This document shows, piece by piece, positions 21,898 through 33,106 of a stretch of DNA of 54,680 bases; the first letter of the stretch is position 1, and each line of letters begins with the position of its first letter. A model generated the notes under the pieces. The model ran no database searches and was not told where the DNA came from. It worked only from the letters and a program-made list of their open reading frames with translations. The DNA comes from Rhodococcus sp. CH91 (GTDB lineage Bacteria > Actinomycetota > Actinomycetes > Mycobacteriales > Mycobacteriaceae): positions 127,600-182,279 of the forward strand of contig NZ_JAKFYR010000011.1 of the NCBI RefSeq assembly GCF_022554085.1. The letters are read 5' to 3'. A program made the translations under genes and the position numbers.

Positions 21898-22509
21898 ATG
21901 ACAGTGAAATCCGTAGCGGCGCGCGCTGCCTCGGTCACCTTCCTCGCTACCGCCGTGCACCTCCTCGTGCCCGGATCGTTCGCTCACTCCAGCCCGCCCG
22001 CGGCGGAGAACGCCGCGGCCGCCGCGACCGTCACCGCCCTCGCCGAGGAGGACACCTCGGGTGCCGTGTCGTCCTTCCCCGGTGATTTCACCACCGTGAT
22101 GGGCTACTCCCCGATCGTGGAGTCCCGGGCCGGGTCGACATCTGTGCTCGCCGATCCCGACGGGGATTGTTCCGCCCTGGTGCCCCTCCCCGATTCATTC
22201 GAATCTGCTTGCCGGGTCCACGATCTCGGCTACGACCTCCTCCGGTACGCGCGCACGACCGGCGGTGAGCTCGGTTCCGGTGCCCGGCGTGACCTCGACG
22301 CGTTGTTCGCTCGCCACCTCGAGACCGCGTGCCGACCCGAGCCCGACGTCGCCGCCTGCTTGCGGATGGCCGGAGTTGCCTCTGCCGCCGTGGAATTCAA
22401 CTCGTGGCGGCAGGGACACCGGAGTCCCGTCGCGGAATCACCGTGGCCCCCGGCCCTCGTCGCAGGCTCGGCGCTCCTCGTCTTCACCGCACGGAAGGTA
22501 CGACGATGA
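21898..22509 (+). CDS. Prokaryotic-type phospholipase A2 domain protein, exported
   Basis: This 203-residue protein has an N-terminal signal peptide (VTFLATAVHLLVPGSFAHS). The core CRVHDLGYDLLRY (about residues 105-117) carries the His108-Asp109 dyad of the Streptomyces-type phospholipase A2 family. Four cysteines (91, 105 and two near 150-160) could form two disulfides. A hydrophobic C-terminal segment ends in basic RKVRR, suggesting a membrane anchor, which secreted members lack. It would hydrolyse phospholipid sn-2 ester bonds outside the cell. Its stop overlaps the next gene's ATG by ATGA. Assignment rests on the HD motif and cysteine pattern. Confidence 0.68.
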   Translation: MTVKSVAARAASVTFLATAVHLLVPGSFAHSSPPAAENAAAAATVTALAEEDTSGAVSSFPGDFTTVMGYSPIVESRAGSTSVLADPDGDCSALVPLPDSFESACRVHDLGYDLLRYARTTGGELGSGARRDLDALFARHLETACRPEPDVAACLRMAGVASAAVEFNSWRQGHRSPVAESPWPPALVAGSALLVFTARKVRR

Positions 22510-23777
22510 CGATCCTCACCGTGGTTCTCGCCGCAGTGATCTCACTCGCTCCTTCCCTGCTGCCCAGGGCGTCGTTCGTGCAGGGTGCCGTCACGGGAGT
22601 GACGATCGTGGTCGCTCTGCTGACAGTGCGGCTCGTCGTGGCGGTACTGCGCCGGAGCGGACGAGCTCCTCGATCCGGACCGGCCGAACTCCGCCTGCCC
22701 GAGGCATTCGTCGGGGCGGCCGTGGTGCTGCTCGCGGCGGCCGGTGCCCATCGGTGGCAGAACCGCCTGCGGGAGGCGATGTCGCTGCCGGCCCTCGACG
22801 CACGGTACTGGCTCGAGGCATCGGCGGTCGCCGCGCTCGTCGCGGCCGCCCTGCTCGCCGTTCCACACCTCGTGCGCGTGCTCGCGCGACGCCGTCGGAC
22901 GGCAGCGGTCGGTGTCGCGGTGCTGGCAATCTCCGCCGCCACGGTGTCCGCGTCGCCGGGTGGGTCGATCGATACCGTCTCCTCACCCACCACGCTCTCG
23001 GCCGGCCTCTCCGGCAGTGCGGACTCGGCCGTCTCCTGGGACGAGCTGGGACGCGAAGGACAACGGTTCGTGTCCTTGCCCGCGCACAACTCCCCGATCC
23101 GGGTCTACGTGCCGTTGTCGGCCGCACCGGATCCCTCCGCGCGGGCCGCCCTCGCCGTGGACGAACTACGCCGGGCCGGCGCGTTCGGACGGGCACACCT
23201 CGTGGTGGCCGTACCGACAGGTTCGGGATGGGTCGACGCGGCCGCGGTACGCGGGTTCGAGGACCAGTGGGGAGACGACGTCGCGCTCGTCGCGCAGCAG
23301 TACGCGGATCTTCCGAGCTGGGCGGCCTTCCTGCTCGATCGGGCGGCAGCGAGCGAGGAGGGCCGAGCGCTCGTCGCCGCGCTGCGCGCCCATCTGTCCA
23401 CGCTTCCGGAGGAGCGGCGTCCCGACTTGCACGTCTACGGGCAGTCGCTCGGAGCGCTGGGAGCCGGCGCCGCCTTCACGGACACCGAACCCGGGCCGTG
23501 CGAGCTCTTTCTCACCGGCCCGCCTGCGGGCGTTCGCACGGCGGGAGCGTCCGTCCTCGCGAACGCGTCCGATCCGGTCGTGTGGTGGCAACCGTCGCTG
23601 TTGTGGTCGCCGCCGGATCTGTCGCACACGCGCACCGATGCCCCCGCACCACCCTGGCTGCCGGTGGTGACCTTCGCCCACACGACGGTGGACCTGCTCA
23701 CCTCGCTCGTCGCACCGACCGGGCACGGACACCGCTACGGCGACGATCAGACGCAGTGCTCCGCACAGTCGGGATAG
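22506..23777 (+). CDS. Alpha/beta-hydrolase family (Abhydrolase_9) membrane protein
   Basis: This 423-residue protein has four or five hydrophobic segments in its first 150 residues and then a hydrolase domain. The nucleophile elbow is LHVYGQSLGALGAG (GxSxG, about residue 313), inside a family pattern that includes RIVYVPL-like IRVYVPL and GFEDQWGDDVALVAQQYADLPSW. This is the layout of the actinobacterial Abhydrolase_9 family, whose substrates are unknown but probably lipids or esters. The start ATG overlaps the phospholipase TGA (ATGA), so the two are translationally coupled. Convergent with gatA. Confidence 0.82.
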   Translation: MTILTVVLAAVISLAPSLLPRASFVQGAVTGVTIVVALLTVRLVVAVLRRSGRAPRSGPAELRLPEAFVGAAVVLLAAAGAHRWQNRLREAMSLPALDARYWLEASAVAALVAAALLAVPHLVRVLARRRRTAAVGVAVLAISAATVSASPGGSIDTVSSPTTLSAGLSGSADSAVSWDELGREGQRFVSLPAHNSPIRVYVPLSAAPDPSARAALAVDELRRAGAFGRAHLVVAVPTGSGWVDAAAVRGFEDQWGDDVALVAQQYADLPSWAAFLLDRAAASEEGRALVAALRAHLSTLPEERRPDLHVYGQSLGALGAGAAFTDTEPGPCELFLTGPPAGVRTAGASVLANASDPVVWWQPSLLWSPPDLSHTRTDAPAPPWLPVVTFAHTTVDLLTSLVAPTGHGHRYGDDQTQCSAQSG

Positions 23778-23820
23778 ACGGCGACCCGCCGGCCGGTGGT
23801 ACGGCACGACGGGTCGCTGT
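23778..23820. terminator. Putative terminator between the hydrolase gene and gatA
   Basis: An 11-base-pair stem with one G-T pair (ACGGCGACCCG with CGGGTCGCTGT) encloses a 21-base GC-rich loop between two convergent stop codons. No T-run follows. Confidence 0.45.
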
Positions 23821-23830
23821 CCGAAGCCGA

Positions 23831-25306
23831 TCAGGCGACGATGGGTCCCCGGGCGGCTTCGAAGGCCGCGCCGACGCGGTACAGGCGCTCGTCGGCCAGG
23901 GCGGGAGCCATGATCTGCAGGCCGACCGGAAGACCGTCGTCCTCCGACAGTCCGGACGGGACCGACATCGCACAGTGCCCGGCCAGATTGGTCGGCAGCG
24001 TGCACAGGTCGGACAGGTACATCGCCAGCGGATCGTCGACCTTCTCGCCGAGCTTCCACGGTGTGAACGGGCTCGTGGGCGAGACCAGCACGTCGACCTG
24101 TTCGTACGCCTTGTCGAAGTCCTGCGCGATGAGGGTGCGGACCTTGAGCGCCTGACCGTAGTAGGCCTCGTAGTAGCCGGAGGACAATGCGTACGTGCCG
24201 ATCATGATGCGGCGCTTGACCTCCTTGCCGAATCCGGCGGCGCGGGTCGCGGCCATGACCTGCTCGGCGCTCATCGCGCCGTCGTCGACACGCATGCCGT
24301 ACCGCATGGCGTCGAACCGGGCGAGATTGGAGGACACCTCCGACGGCAGGATCAGGTAGTACGAGGCGAGCGCGTACTCGAAGTGCGGGCACGACACCTC
24401 GACCACCTCTGCGCCGAGTTTCGTGAGCATCTCGACCGCCGCGTCGAAGGACGAGAGCACACCCGGCTGGTAGCTGTCGGAATGGAGCTCCTTGACCACA
24501 CCGACCTTGAGACCCTTCAGGTCGCCCGCGGCGCCCTGGCGTGCGGCCTCGACGACGGGACGCACGGGAGCGTTCACCGACGTCGAGTCGCGCGGGTCGT
24601 GCCCGGCGATGACCTCGTGCAGCAGTGCCGTGTCGAGCACGGTTCGGCCGCACGGCCCGCCCTGATCGAGCGACGAGGCGCAGGCCACCAGGCCGAACCG
24701 GGAGACCGTTCCGTAGGTGGGCTTGGTACCGACGGTCGCCGTGACGGCGGCGGGCTGGCGGATCGACCCGCCCGTGTCGGTGCCGATCGCGAGCGGCGCC
24801 TGGTAGGACGCGAGGGCCGCGGCGGAGCCGCCGCCGGAGCCGCCCGGGATACGCGTGGTGTCCCACGGATTCCGGGTGGGGCCGTAGGCCGAGTTCTCCG
24901 TGGACGAGCCCATCGCGAACTCGTCCATGTTGGTCTTGCCCAGAATGGGGATGCCCGCCTCGCGCAACTTCGTCGTGAGCGTCGCGTCGTAGGGCGACAC
25001 CCAGCCGTCGAGGATCTTCGAGCCGCAGGTCGTCGGCATGTCCGTGGTGGTGAAGACGTCCTTGAGCGCGATCGGGACACCCGCGAGGGCGGACGCCGGC
25101 TTCTCGCCTGCCGCGACGGCACGGTCGACCTCGGCCGCTGCTGCCAGCGCCTGCTCGGACGCGACGTGCAGGAAGGCGTTGTACTCCCCGTCCACCTCGG
25201 CGATGCGATCGAGGTGAGCCTGGGTGACCTCCACCGAGGACAACTCACCGGCGTGGATCTTCGACGCGAGGGTCGCGGCGTCGAGGCGTGTCGTATCGGC
25301 GCTCAT
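23831..25306 (-). CDS. gatA: Glutamyl-tRNA(Gln) amidotransferase subunit A
   Basis: This 491-residue amidase-signature enzyme releases ammonia from glutamine for GatB. The Ser-cisSer-Lys triad is visible: Lys in [12 protein letters not shown] (about residue 78), the cis-Ser in [18 protein letters not shown] (about 153-158) and the nucleophile Ser in [13 protein letters not shown] (about 177). Family-specific [21 protein letters not shown] follows. Its ATG overlaps the gatC stop by ATGA, so GatC and GatA are made in step. gatB is separated by the lipase and two-component genes. Matches Rv3011c. Confidence 0.97.
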   Translation of the reverse strand: MSADTTRLDAATLASKIHAGELSSVEVTQAHLDRIAEVDGEYNAFLHVASEQALAAAAEVDRAVAAGEKPASALAGVPIALKDVFTTTDMPTTCGSKILDGWVSPYDATLTTKLREAGIPILGKTNMDEFAMGSSTENSAYGPTRNPWDTTRIPGGSGGGSAAALASYQAPLAIGTDTGGSIRQPAAVTATVGTKPTYGTVSRFGLVACASSLDQGGPCGRTVLDTALLHEVIAGHDPRDSTSVNAPVRPVVEAARQGAAGDLKGLKVGVVKELHSDSYQPGVLSSFDAAVEMLTKLGAEVVEVSCPHFEYALASYYLILPSEVSSNLARFDAMRYGMRVDDGAMSAEQVMAATRAAGFGKEVKRRIMIGTYALSSGYYEAYYGQALKVRTLIAQDFDKAYEQVDVLVSPTSPFTPWKLGEKVDDPLAMYLSDLCTLPTNLAGHCAMSVPSGLSEDDGLPVGLQIMAPALADERLYRVGAAFEAARGPIVA

Positions 25307-25602
25307 TCGCCCTCTCCCAGAATCTGCGGCACCGAGAAGCGGTTCTCCTCCACGGCCGGTGCACCGGACAGTGCTTCCTCGGGCGTGAGACCGGGCGCGA
25401 TGACATCGGGCCGCGTCACGTTGGTGACGGCGTTCGGATTCGCCATGGGCGCCACATCGTCCGCGGCCACCTCGGACACCGCCTTGACGTGGTTGAGGAT
25501 CGAATCCAACTGACCGGCGAACTCGTCGAGTTCGGCATCGGTCAGCGCAAGCCGGGACAACCGGGCGAGATGCGCGACCTCGTCACGGGAGATGGCAGGC
25601 AC
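25303..25602 (-). CDS. gatC: Glutamyl-tRNA(Gln) amidotransferase subunit C
   Basis: This 99-residue subunit wraps GatA and stabilises the GatCAB complex. It begins with the family pattern [24 protein letters not shown] and ends with the NRFSVPQIL tail. The GTG at 25602 is chosen because AAAGGGG lies about ten bases upstream and the length equals that of mycobacterial GatC. It is the first gene of the gatC-gatA unit. Confidence 0.95.
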   Translation of the reverse strand: MPAISRDEVAHLARLSRLALTDAELDEFAGQLDSILNHVKAVSEVAADDVAPMANPNAVTNVTRPDVIAPGLTPEEALSGAPAVEENRFSVPQILGEGE

Positions 25603-25944
25603 CGTAAGTGGCCCCTTTCCGATGGAGAGTGAACGTCCTGTCCAGGGTAATGCGTCCTGGATACGGCGGTGCAGGCGGTGTGACGGCCCCTCCCGTGTCC
25701 GAGATGTTTCGGCTTTCGCAACGCTGGGTTGCATTCGCGTGACACAACCGGCCCTGACCCGGCATTCGGGGGTGCGCGGCAAATCTTCGTCGTCGCAGCG
25801 TCCCGAAGGAGGGGTGCGAGGTGCAAGGATGTGCTCTGCCGGAGACCGACACGGGCTCCGGGCCGGCACGCGAGTGCCGGAGGATCGGGGCCGGTGGCCC
25901 CCTTGCCACGGGGCCGGTGGCCCCTCGACTCGGGAAGGACCCAC
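25603..25944 (+). promoter_or_regulatory. 342-base divergent intergenic region with a structured leader
   Basis: No convincing gene is seen here. The right half, read toward the ACT-domain gene, holds four consecutive hairpins. These are CCGGAG/CTCCGG (25839-25861), CCGGCAC-GCGA-GTGCCGG with a GNRA-type loop (25863-25880), and two exact copies of GGGGCCGGTGGCCCC (25887-25901 and 25910-25924). The last ends 20 bases before the GTG and leaves GGGAAGGA free as ribosome-binding site. An AAGGAGG at 25806-25812 precedes a GTG at 25821 that opens a 55-codon frame overlapping the ACT gene start out of frame. I recognise no known riboswitch. Confidence 0.45.
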
Positions 25945-26595
25945 GTGTCGTATCTGTTGCGTGTCCGGCTCCCCGATCGTCCGGGTAGCCTCGGCTCGCT
26001 CGCCCTGGCGCTCGGTTCGGTCGGTGCCGACATCCTGTCGCTCGACGTCGTCGAACGGGGCCGGGACTTCGCAATCGACGATCTCGTCGTCGATGTCGAA
26101 CCCGGGAAACTGCCCGACACGCTCCTCACCGCAGCGGAGGCGCTCCCCGGAGTTTCGGTCGACTCGATCAAACCCTATGCCGGAATCCTCGACACGCACC
26201 GCGAACTCGAACTGATCGATCACATCGCCGCCGCGCGCGACGATCGCATCCAGATCCTCGTCGACGGAGCCCCCCGGGTGTTGAGGGTCGGCTGGGCGAC
26301 AGTCCTCGGCATCGGGCCGAACGGCGTCTACCGCATCGCGGGGAGCCCGGGCTCGCCCGAGACCCATCTGAGCGGCGTTCCCTGGATGCCTCTCGACGAG
26401 GCCACCGTGCTCGACCACACCGGCGACTGGGTTCCGCAACTCTGGCGGGACATGGACACGATGCTCGCGGCAGCGCCCCTCGGGTCGTCCGAGCGGGTTC
26501 TCGTGCTCGGACGACCCGGTGGCCCGGAATTCCGCCCGTCCGAGATCGCGCGGATCGGTTACTTCGCCGGCATCGTCGGCACCGTACTCCGGTAG
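25945..26595 (+). CDS. ACT-domain protein of unknown function
   Basis: This 216-residue protein opens with an ACT domain (about residues 1-75), seen in [25 protein letters not shown] and then [24 protein letters not shown] domains usually bind amino acids and regulate enzymes. The remaining 130 residues ([20 protein letters not shown] and on) resemble a roadblock/GAF-like sensor half that I cannot name. It matches Rv3013 in position. The GTG start follows GGAAGGA. It is divergent from gatC, which hints at a link with amino acid or tRNA status, but this is inference. The leader is unusually structured. Confidence 0.75.
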   Translation: MSYLLRVRLPDRPGSLGSLALALGSVGADILSLDVVERGRDFAIDDLVVDVEPGKLPDTLLTAAEALPGVSVDSIKPYAGILDTHRELELIDHIAAARDDRIQILVDGAPRVLRVGWATVLGIGPNGVYRIAGSPGSPETHLSGVPWMPLDEATVLDHTGDWVPQLWRDMDTMLAAAPLGSSERVLVLGRPGGPEFRPSEIARIGYFAGIVGTVLR

Positions 26596-26622
26596 CACCC
26601 CGCCTCCGGCGAGCAGTTCGGA

Positions 26623-28599
26623 TCAGACCTCGATGGGCGGATACAGCCGTTCCATTGTGTACCGCCGGTTCCGCCGGACCGACAGCGCGCTCGCGGTCAG
26701 GGACAGGAACAGCAGGCCCGAGAGGACGGCGATCGCGATCCACAGCCGCGAATCGATCTGTTCGGCCACCGTGAGCTGACGCAGCCCGTTGACCGCGTAG
26801 GTCATCGGATCGAAGGGGTGGATGTACTGGAACGGTTTGGCCGTGGTGGGCACCGGATAGATACCACCGGCCGACACCAGTTGCAGCATGAGGAAGGCGA
26901 GCGTCACGACGCGACCGACCGCGATCCCGAACACCGCATTGAATGCCTGGATCATCGCCAGATAGGTGGCCGAGACGAGCATCAGGAACAGAATCGTCCC
27001 CAGGACGTGCTTCACGTCGAGACCCACACCCAGGTGCACCACCGCGTACATCACGATCACCTGGAGGATTCCCACGAGCAGCGCCGGCCAGTAGGACGCC
27101 AGAACCGTGCGGTAGGCACCGAGCCCGGCGACGGTCGGCCGCGACTGCAGCGGGGTGAGAAGCATCCAGACGATGATGCCGCCGACGAACAGGGCCAGCG
27201 GGAGGAAGAAGGGGGCGAATCCCGTACCGAAGGTGGATGCTTCGTTCGTGTAGTCGCGCTGCAGGGACACCGGGGCCGCCAGCGTCTCCGCCGTGGCGGT
27301 GCGCTGTGCGTCCGTCCAGCTCGGCACCTGTTTCGCGCCTTCCCCCAGCGCCTGGGCCAGTTCCTGGGAACCCGACTGCAGTTCGACCATGCCGGAGGAC
27401 AGCTGCCCGGCTCCGTCCGCGAGCCGGAAACTGCCGTCGGTGAGCTGGACGAGGCCGGAATTCAGGGCTTTCGCGCCCGAACTCAGTTCGTCGACACCGC
27501 TGCGCAATCGCTCCACATCGGCCGCGAGATCACCGCTCGTCAGCAGCGCGAGACCGCTCTGCAGTGGGCTGTTCGGATCGGTGAGCTGGTATTCGAGTTC
27601 GCGCGCCTCGCCCTGCAGGCGCTGGATCTCCGCGCGCAACGCTTCGGCTTCCGCGATCGCCTGTTGCCCGCTCAGTGGAGACAGGACGGCGATGGCCTGC
27701 TGGACGAGCGGATCCGAACTCAGATTCAGGATCGCCAGGACCTGGTCGACGGCCTGGTTCACGGCGGACGGCGGCACCCTCGCTTCGAGGGCTTCGAGCG
27801 ATGCCCGCAATTCGGTCGCCTGCGCGGCCAGACCGGACAGGCTTCCGCCCTCGATCGAGTTCAGCAGCGGGCCTGTCACACCGTCGACCGTGGTGGCGAG
27901 TTCGTCCGCGCCGGAGGCGAGCTGTGCCGACCCGTCCCGGGCGGTGACGAGGTTGTTCGCGAGGTCCCGTGAGCCCGAGGCGAGCTGATCCGCACCGTTC
28001 TTGGCGGTGCCGATCCCGTCCTCGAGCCGGCCGGCCCCGGAAGCGGCCTGTTCCAGACCGGAACCGGCCGACTCCAGACCGGTGAGGACGGTGCCGACAC
28101 CTTCGGCCCCGATGGTCGAGTTCAGCTGTCCGAGCACCTGTTCGGACGCATCCTGTCCGATGATGCTCGCGAGGTAGTTGTTCGCGTCGTTGAACGTGAA
28201 GACGAGATCGGCCTTCTCGGGATCGTCGCCGCTCGGAGACTCCACTGCTTCGCTGAAGTTCTCGGGAATGGTGATGGTGTAGTAGTACTTCCCGTCGGCC
28301 AGCCCCGAGACGGCCTCCTGCTCCGACACCTCGACGAGATCGAGTTGACCCGACCCGACGAGCGACTTCACCACTTGATCTCCGACGTCGACCTGTTCGC
28401 CCGTGGACGACCGTCCGCTGTCGTTGTTGACGATCGCCGCGGGAATCTTGTCGACCGCAGCGAACGGATTCCAGAACGCCCACAGGTACATGGCTCCGTA
28501 CAGCAGCGGCATGAGAATGATGGTGACGATCGCGATCCGCGGCAGCGTGCCCCGGAAGTACCGCTTCGAATCGCTGCCGAGCGAAAGTCCTGCGAGCAC
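26623..28599 (-). CDS. YhgE/Pip family membrane protein
   Basis: This 658-residue protein has one N-terminal membrane segment (IAIVTIILMPLLYGAMYLWAFW, about residues 22-43). An extracytoplasmic domain follows (WNPFAAVDKIPAAIVNNDSG is the YhgE/Pip signature). A long region of degenerate repeats of the form L-A-S-G-A-x-E-L (about 180-430) is likely an extended helical bundle. Five or six C-terminal ABC-2-type membrane segments complete it. Homologues include phage-infection protein Pip and ESX-associated or immunity-type membrane proteins; the role here is unknown. The GTG sits behind AGGAGGTGATC, four bases after the ABC gene stop, so they are coupled. Confidence 0.88.
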   Translation of the reverse strand: MLAGLSLGSDSKRYFRGTLPRIAIVTIILMPLLYGAMYLWAFWNPFAAVDKIPAAIVNNDSGRSSTGEQVDVGDQVVKSLVGSGQLDLVEVSEQEAVSGLADGKYYYTITIPENFSEAVESPSGDDPEKADLVFTFNDANNYLASIIGQDASEQVLGQLNSTIGAEGVGTVLTGLESAGSGLEQAASGAGRLEDGIGTAKNGADQLASGSRDLANNLVTARDGSAQLASGADELATTVDGVTGPLLNSIEGGSLSGLAAQATELRASLEALEARVPPSAVNQAVDQVLAILNLSSDPLVQQAIAVLSPLSGQQAIAEAEALRAEIQRLQGEARELEYQLTDPNSPLQSGLALLTSGDLAADVERLRSGVDELSSGAKALNSGLVQLTDGSFRLADGAGQLSSGMVELQSGSQELAQALGEGAKQVPSWTDAQRTATAETLAAPVSLQRDYTNEASTFGTGFAPFFLPLALFVGGIIVWMLLTPLQSRPTVAGLGAYRTVLASYWPALLVGILQVIVMYAVVHLGVGLDVKHVLGTILFLMLVSATYLAMIQAFNAVFGIAVGRVVTLAFLMLQLVSAGGIYPVPTTAKPFQYIHPFDPMTYAVNGLRQLTVAEQIDSRLWIAIAVLSGLLFLSLTASALSVRRNRRYTMERLYPPIEV

Positions 28600-28603
28600 T
28601 CGA

Positions 28604-29473
28604 TCACCTCCTCACGGTGAGCACACCGACGTCGCCGGGGCCGAGCAGATCGTGCATGTCCACCACGGACGTCACTCCGACGGCGGGATCGACGGGATTG
28701 ACGTCACCGGTGATGACCGACTGGGTCTTTCCCAGGGCCACGAGCCGTTCGAGCAACTTCGCGTGTTCGGCGTCGTCGGAGACCTTGTCGGTCCGGCCGA
28801 CGACCAGCAGGGGTGGTCGGCGCGTGTTCGCCACCGAGATCCGCAGCAGTAACTGCTGGAGTTCGGGTAGATCGTCGATGAACGCCCCGAGAGCCGGGAG
28901 CGGTACGTCGCCGAAGACCTCCCCGCACATGTCGGCGACACCCTGTTCGTCCACCCGCGGAACAATCTTGTACCAGCGCGAATCCCATCGTTTCTGCTCG
29001 GTCACGAGATCGCGGACGGTGACCGAGGGGCGTACTCCGTCGAGTTCGTTCAGGCAGGCGATCGCCGAATTCGCGATCACCTTGCGGGGCCGGTTCTCGA
29101 AGCCGAGGACCGTCAGCGAACCGCGGGTCAGACGCATCCTGCCGCACAATGCCATCAGCAGCGCAGTACGTGCGGCGCCCGGCGGTGCCGCCAGAACCGT
29201 CACGCCCCCTTCGTCGATGTCGAGGTCGAGGGGGCCGAAGACGTGCCCCCACGGCCCGTGCAGTTCGATTCCACGAGCCGATACGAGGGTGCCGGTGTCC
29301 TTGTCCGACAGGAAATGCGCGGGAGGGCCGAGCTCCTCCGTCACGTAGTCGGAGCTCTCCTGCGAAGACGAGGAGTCGTTGTCCGCATCCGCCGCAGGCG
29401 GATTCCCCACGGGGGGTCCGGACAGATCCTCACCCCATGCTCCCACGTCTTCGTGCCTTCCGTTCCGAGTCAT
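28604..29473 (-). CDS. Degenerate ABC-transporter ATPase-like protein
   Basis: This 289-residue protein has an acidic, Ser-rich N-terminal 60 residues and then an ABC ATPase fold (VSARGIELHGPWGHVFGPLD..). Key residues are missing. The Walker A region reads APPGAARTALL with Arg102 instead of Lys. The signature region reads IDDLPELQQLLL instead of LSGGQ. The Walker B region reads PPLLVVGRTDK without the DE pair. It is therefore probably catalytically dead, serving as a structural or regulatory partner of the YhgE/Pip protein encoded immediately downstream. AAGGG precedes the ATG. Confidence 0.78.
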   Translation of the reverse strand: MTRNGRHEDVGAWGEDLSGPPVGNPPAADADNDSSSSQESSDYVTEELGPPAHFLSDKDTGTLVSARGIELHGPWGHVFGPLDLDIDEGGVTVLAAPPGAARTALLMALCGRMRLTRGSLTVLGFENRPRKVIANSAIACLNELDGVRPSVTVRDLVTEQKRWDSRWYKIVPRVDEQGVADMCGEVFGDVPLPALGAFIDDLPELQQLLLRISVANTRRPPLLVVGRTDKVSDDAEHAKLLERLVALGKTQSVITGDVNPVDPAVGVTSVVDMHDLLGPGDVGVLTVRR

Positions 29474-29566
29474 CGAGCGCCCTTGTTACTGCCTCGTTGT
29501 CCCTACGGCGGATCGTGTTCGTGGGCGATCCACCGCCCGGTTCTCCGTCACGATGCCGTGCGCGCA

Positions 29567-29594
29567 GAATGTTCTCTGCTCACGGAATGTTCTC
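29567..29594. repeat. Direct repeat GAATGTTCTC, two copies
   Basis: Two exact ten-base copies start 18 bases apart (29567-29576 and 29585-29594), about 100 bases upstream of the ABC-like gene. The spacing is near two helical turns, as for a pair of repressor or activator sites. No regulator can be named. Confidence 0.4.
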
Positions 29595-29801
29595 GACGTT
29601 GCGTCCATTCTTCACGATCACCGCATATTCGTTGCCGGATCGGAGATCGGTCTCCGATCCGTGCCGGATCGGTGACGTCCGCGGCGCGGGGTCGTGCGGC
29701 TCCGCCGCCACGGAGATCCACGGTTCGAGCAGCAGTTCGTCGCTGTGTGCGGGACAATGCCGGCCGCCGAGTTCGGCGCACCGGTGCCGTGGTGCGGGCA
29801 C
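29580..29801 (-). CDS. Possible small hypothetical protein, 73 residues
   Basis: A GTG at 29801 with AAGGGT about ten bases upstream opens a frame ending at 29580. Third codon positions are mostly G or C, like genes around it. The product has two Cys and several His near its N-terminus (GRHCPAHSDELLLEPW) and a plausible C-terminal strand (NEYAVIVKNGRNVENIP). I recognise no family. It overlaps the direct repeats at its 3' end. It may be spurious. Confidence 0.28.
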   Translation of the reverse strand: MPAPRHRCAELGGRHCPAHSDELLLEPWISVAAEPHDPAPRTSPIRHGSETDLRSGNEYAVIVKNGRNVENIP

Positions 29802-29934
29802 GACGGATCGACCCTTGATGCGCGGGCAGGGTCACCTTCGCACGGAATTCGGAATCGACTCCGAATAGAGGCGGTCACAGGGTCTTTCGAGACGAATATT
29901 TCGGCAGTACCGCGGTGGCAGGGCCGGAATCCGG

Positions 29935-33102
<3,168 letters not shown>

Positions 33103-33106
<4 letters not shown>

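Larger units (their letters stand above)
29474..29934. other. 461-base intergenic region between ligA and the ABC-like gene
   Basis: The region lies past the ligA stop and upstream of the ABC-like gene, both on the minus strand. It holds a pair of GAATGTTCTC repeats near the ABC-like promoter and one weak 73-codon frame (29580-29801), both listed separately. It is less GC-rich than its surroundings in places. I see no tRNA or strong terminator. Confidence 0.5.

Noticed and set aside
22265-25513. A 1,082-codon plus-strand frame spanning the lipase pair and gatA
   Set aside because: It covers two oppositely oriented real genes and is Arg/Gly-rich without domains, so it is a GC artefact.
25603-25944. 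Known riboswitch (SAM-IV, c-di-AMP, glycine, T-box) before the ACT gene
   Set aside because: I compared from memory the conserved cores of these classes and none fits; only generic GC-rich hairpins remain.
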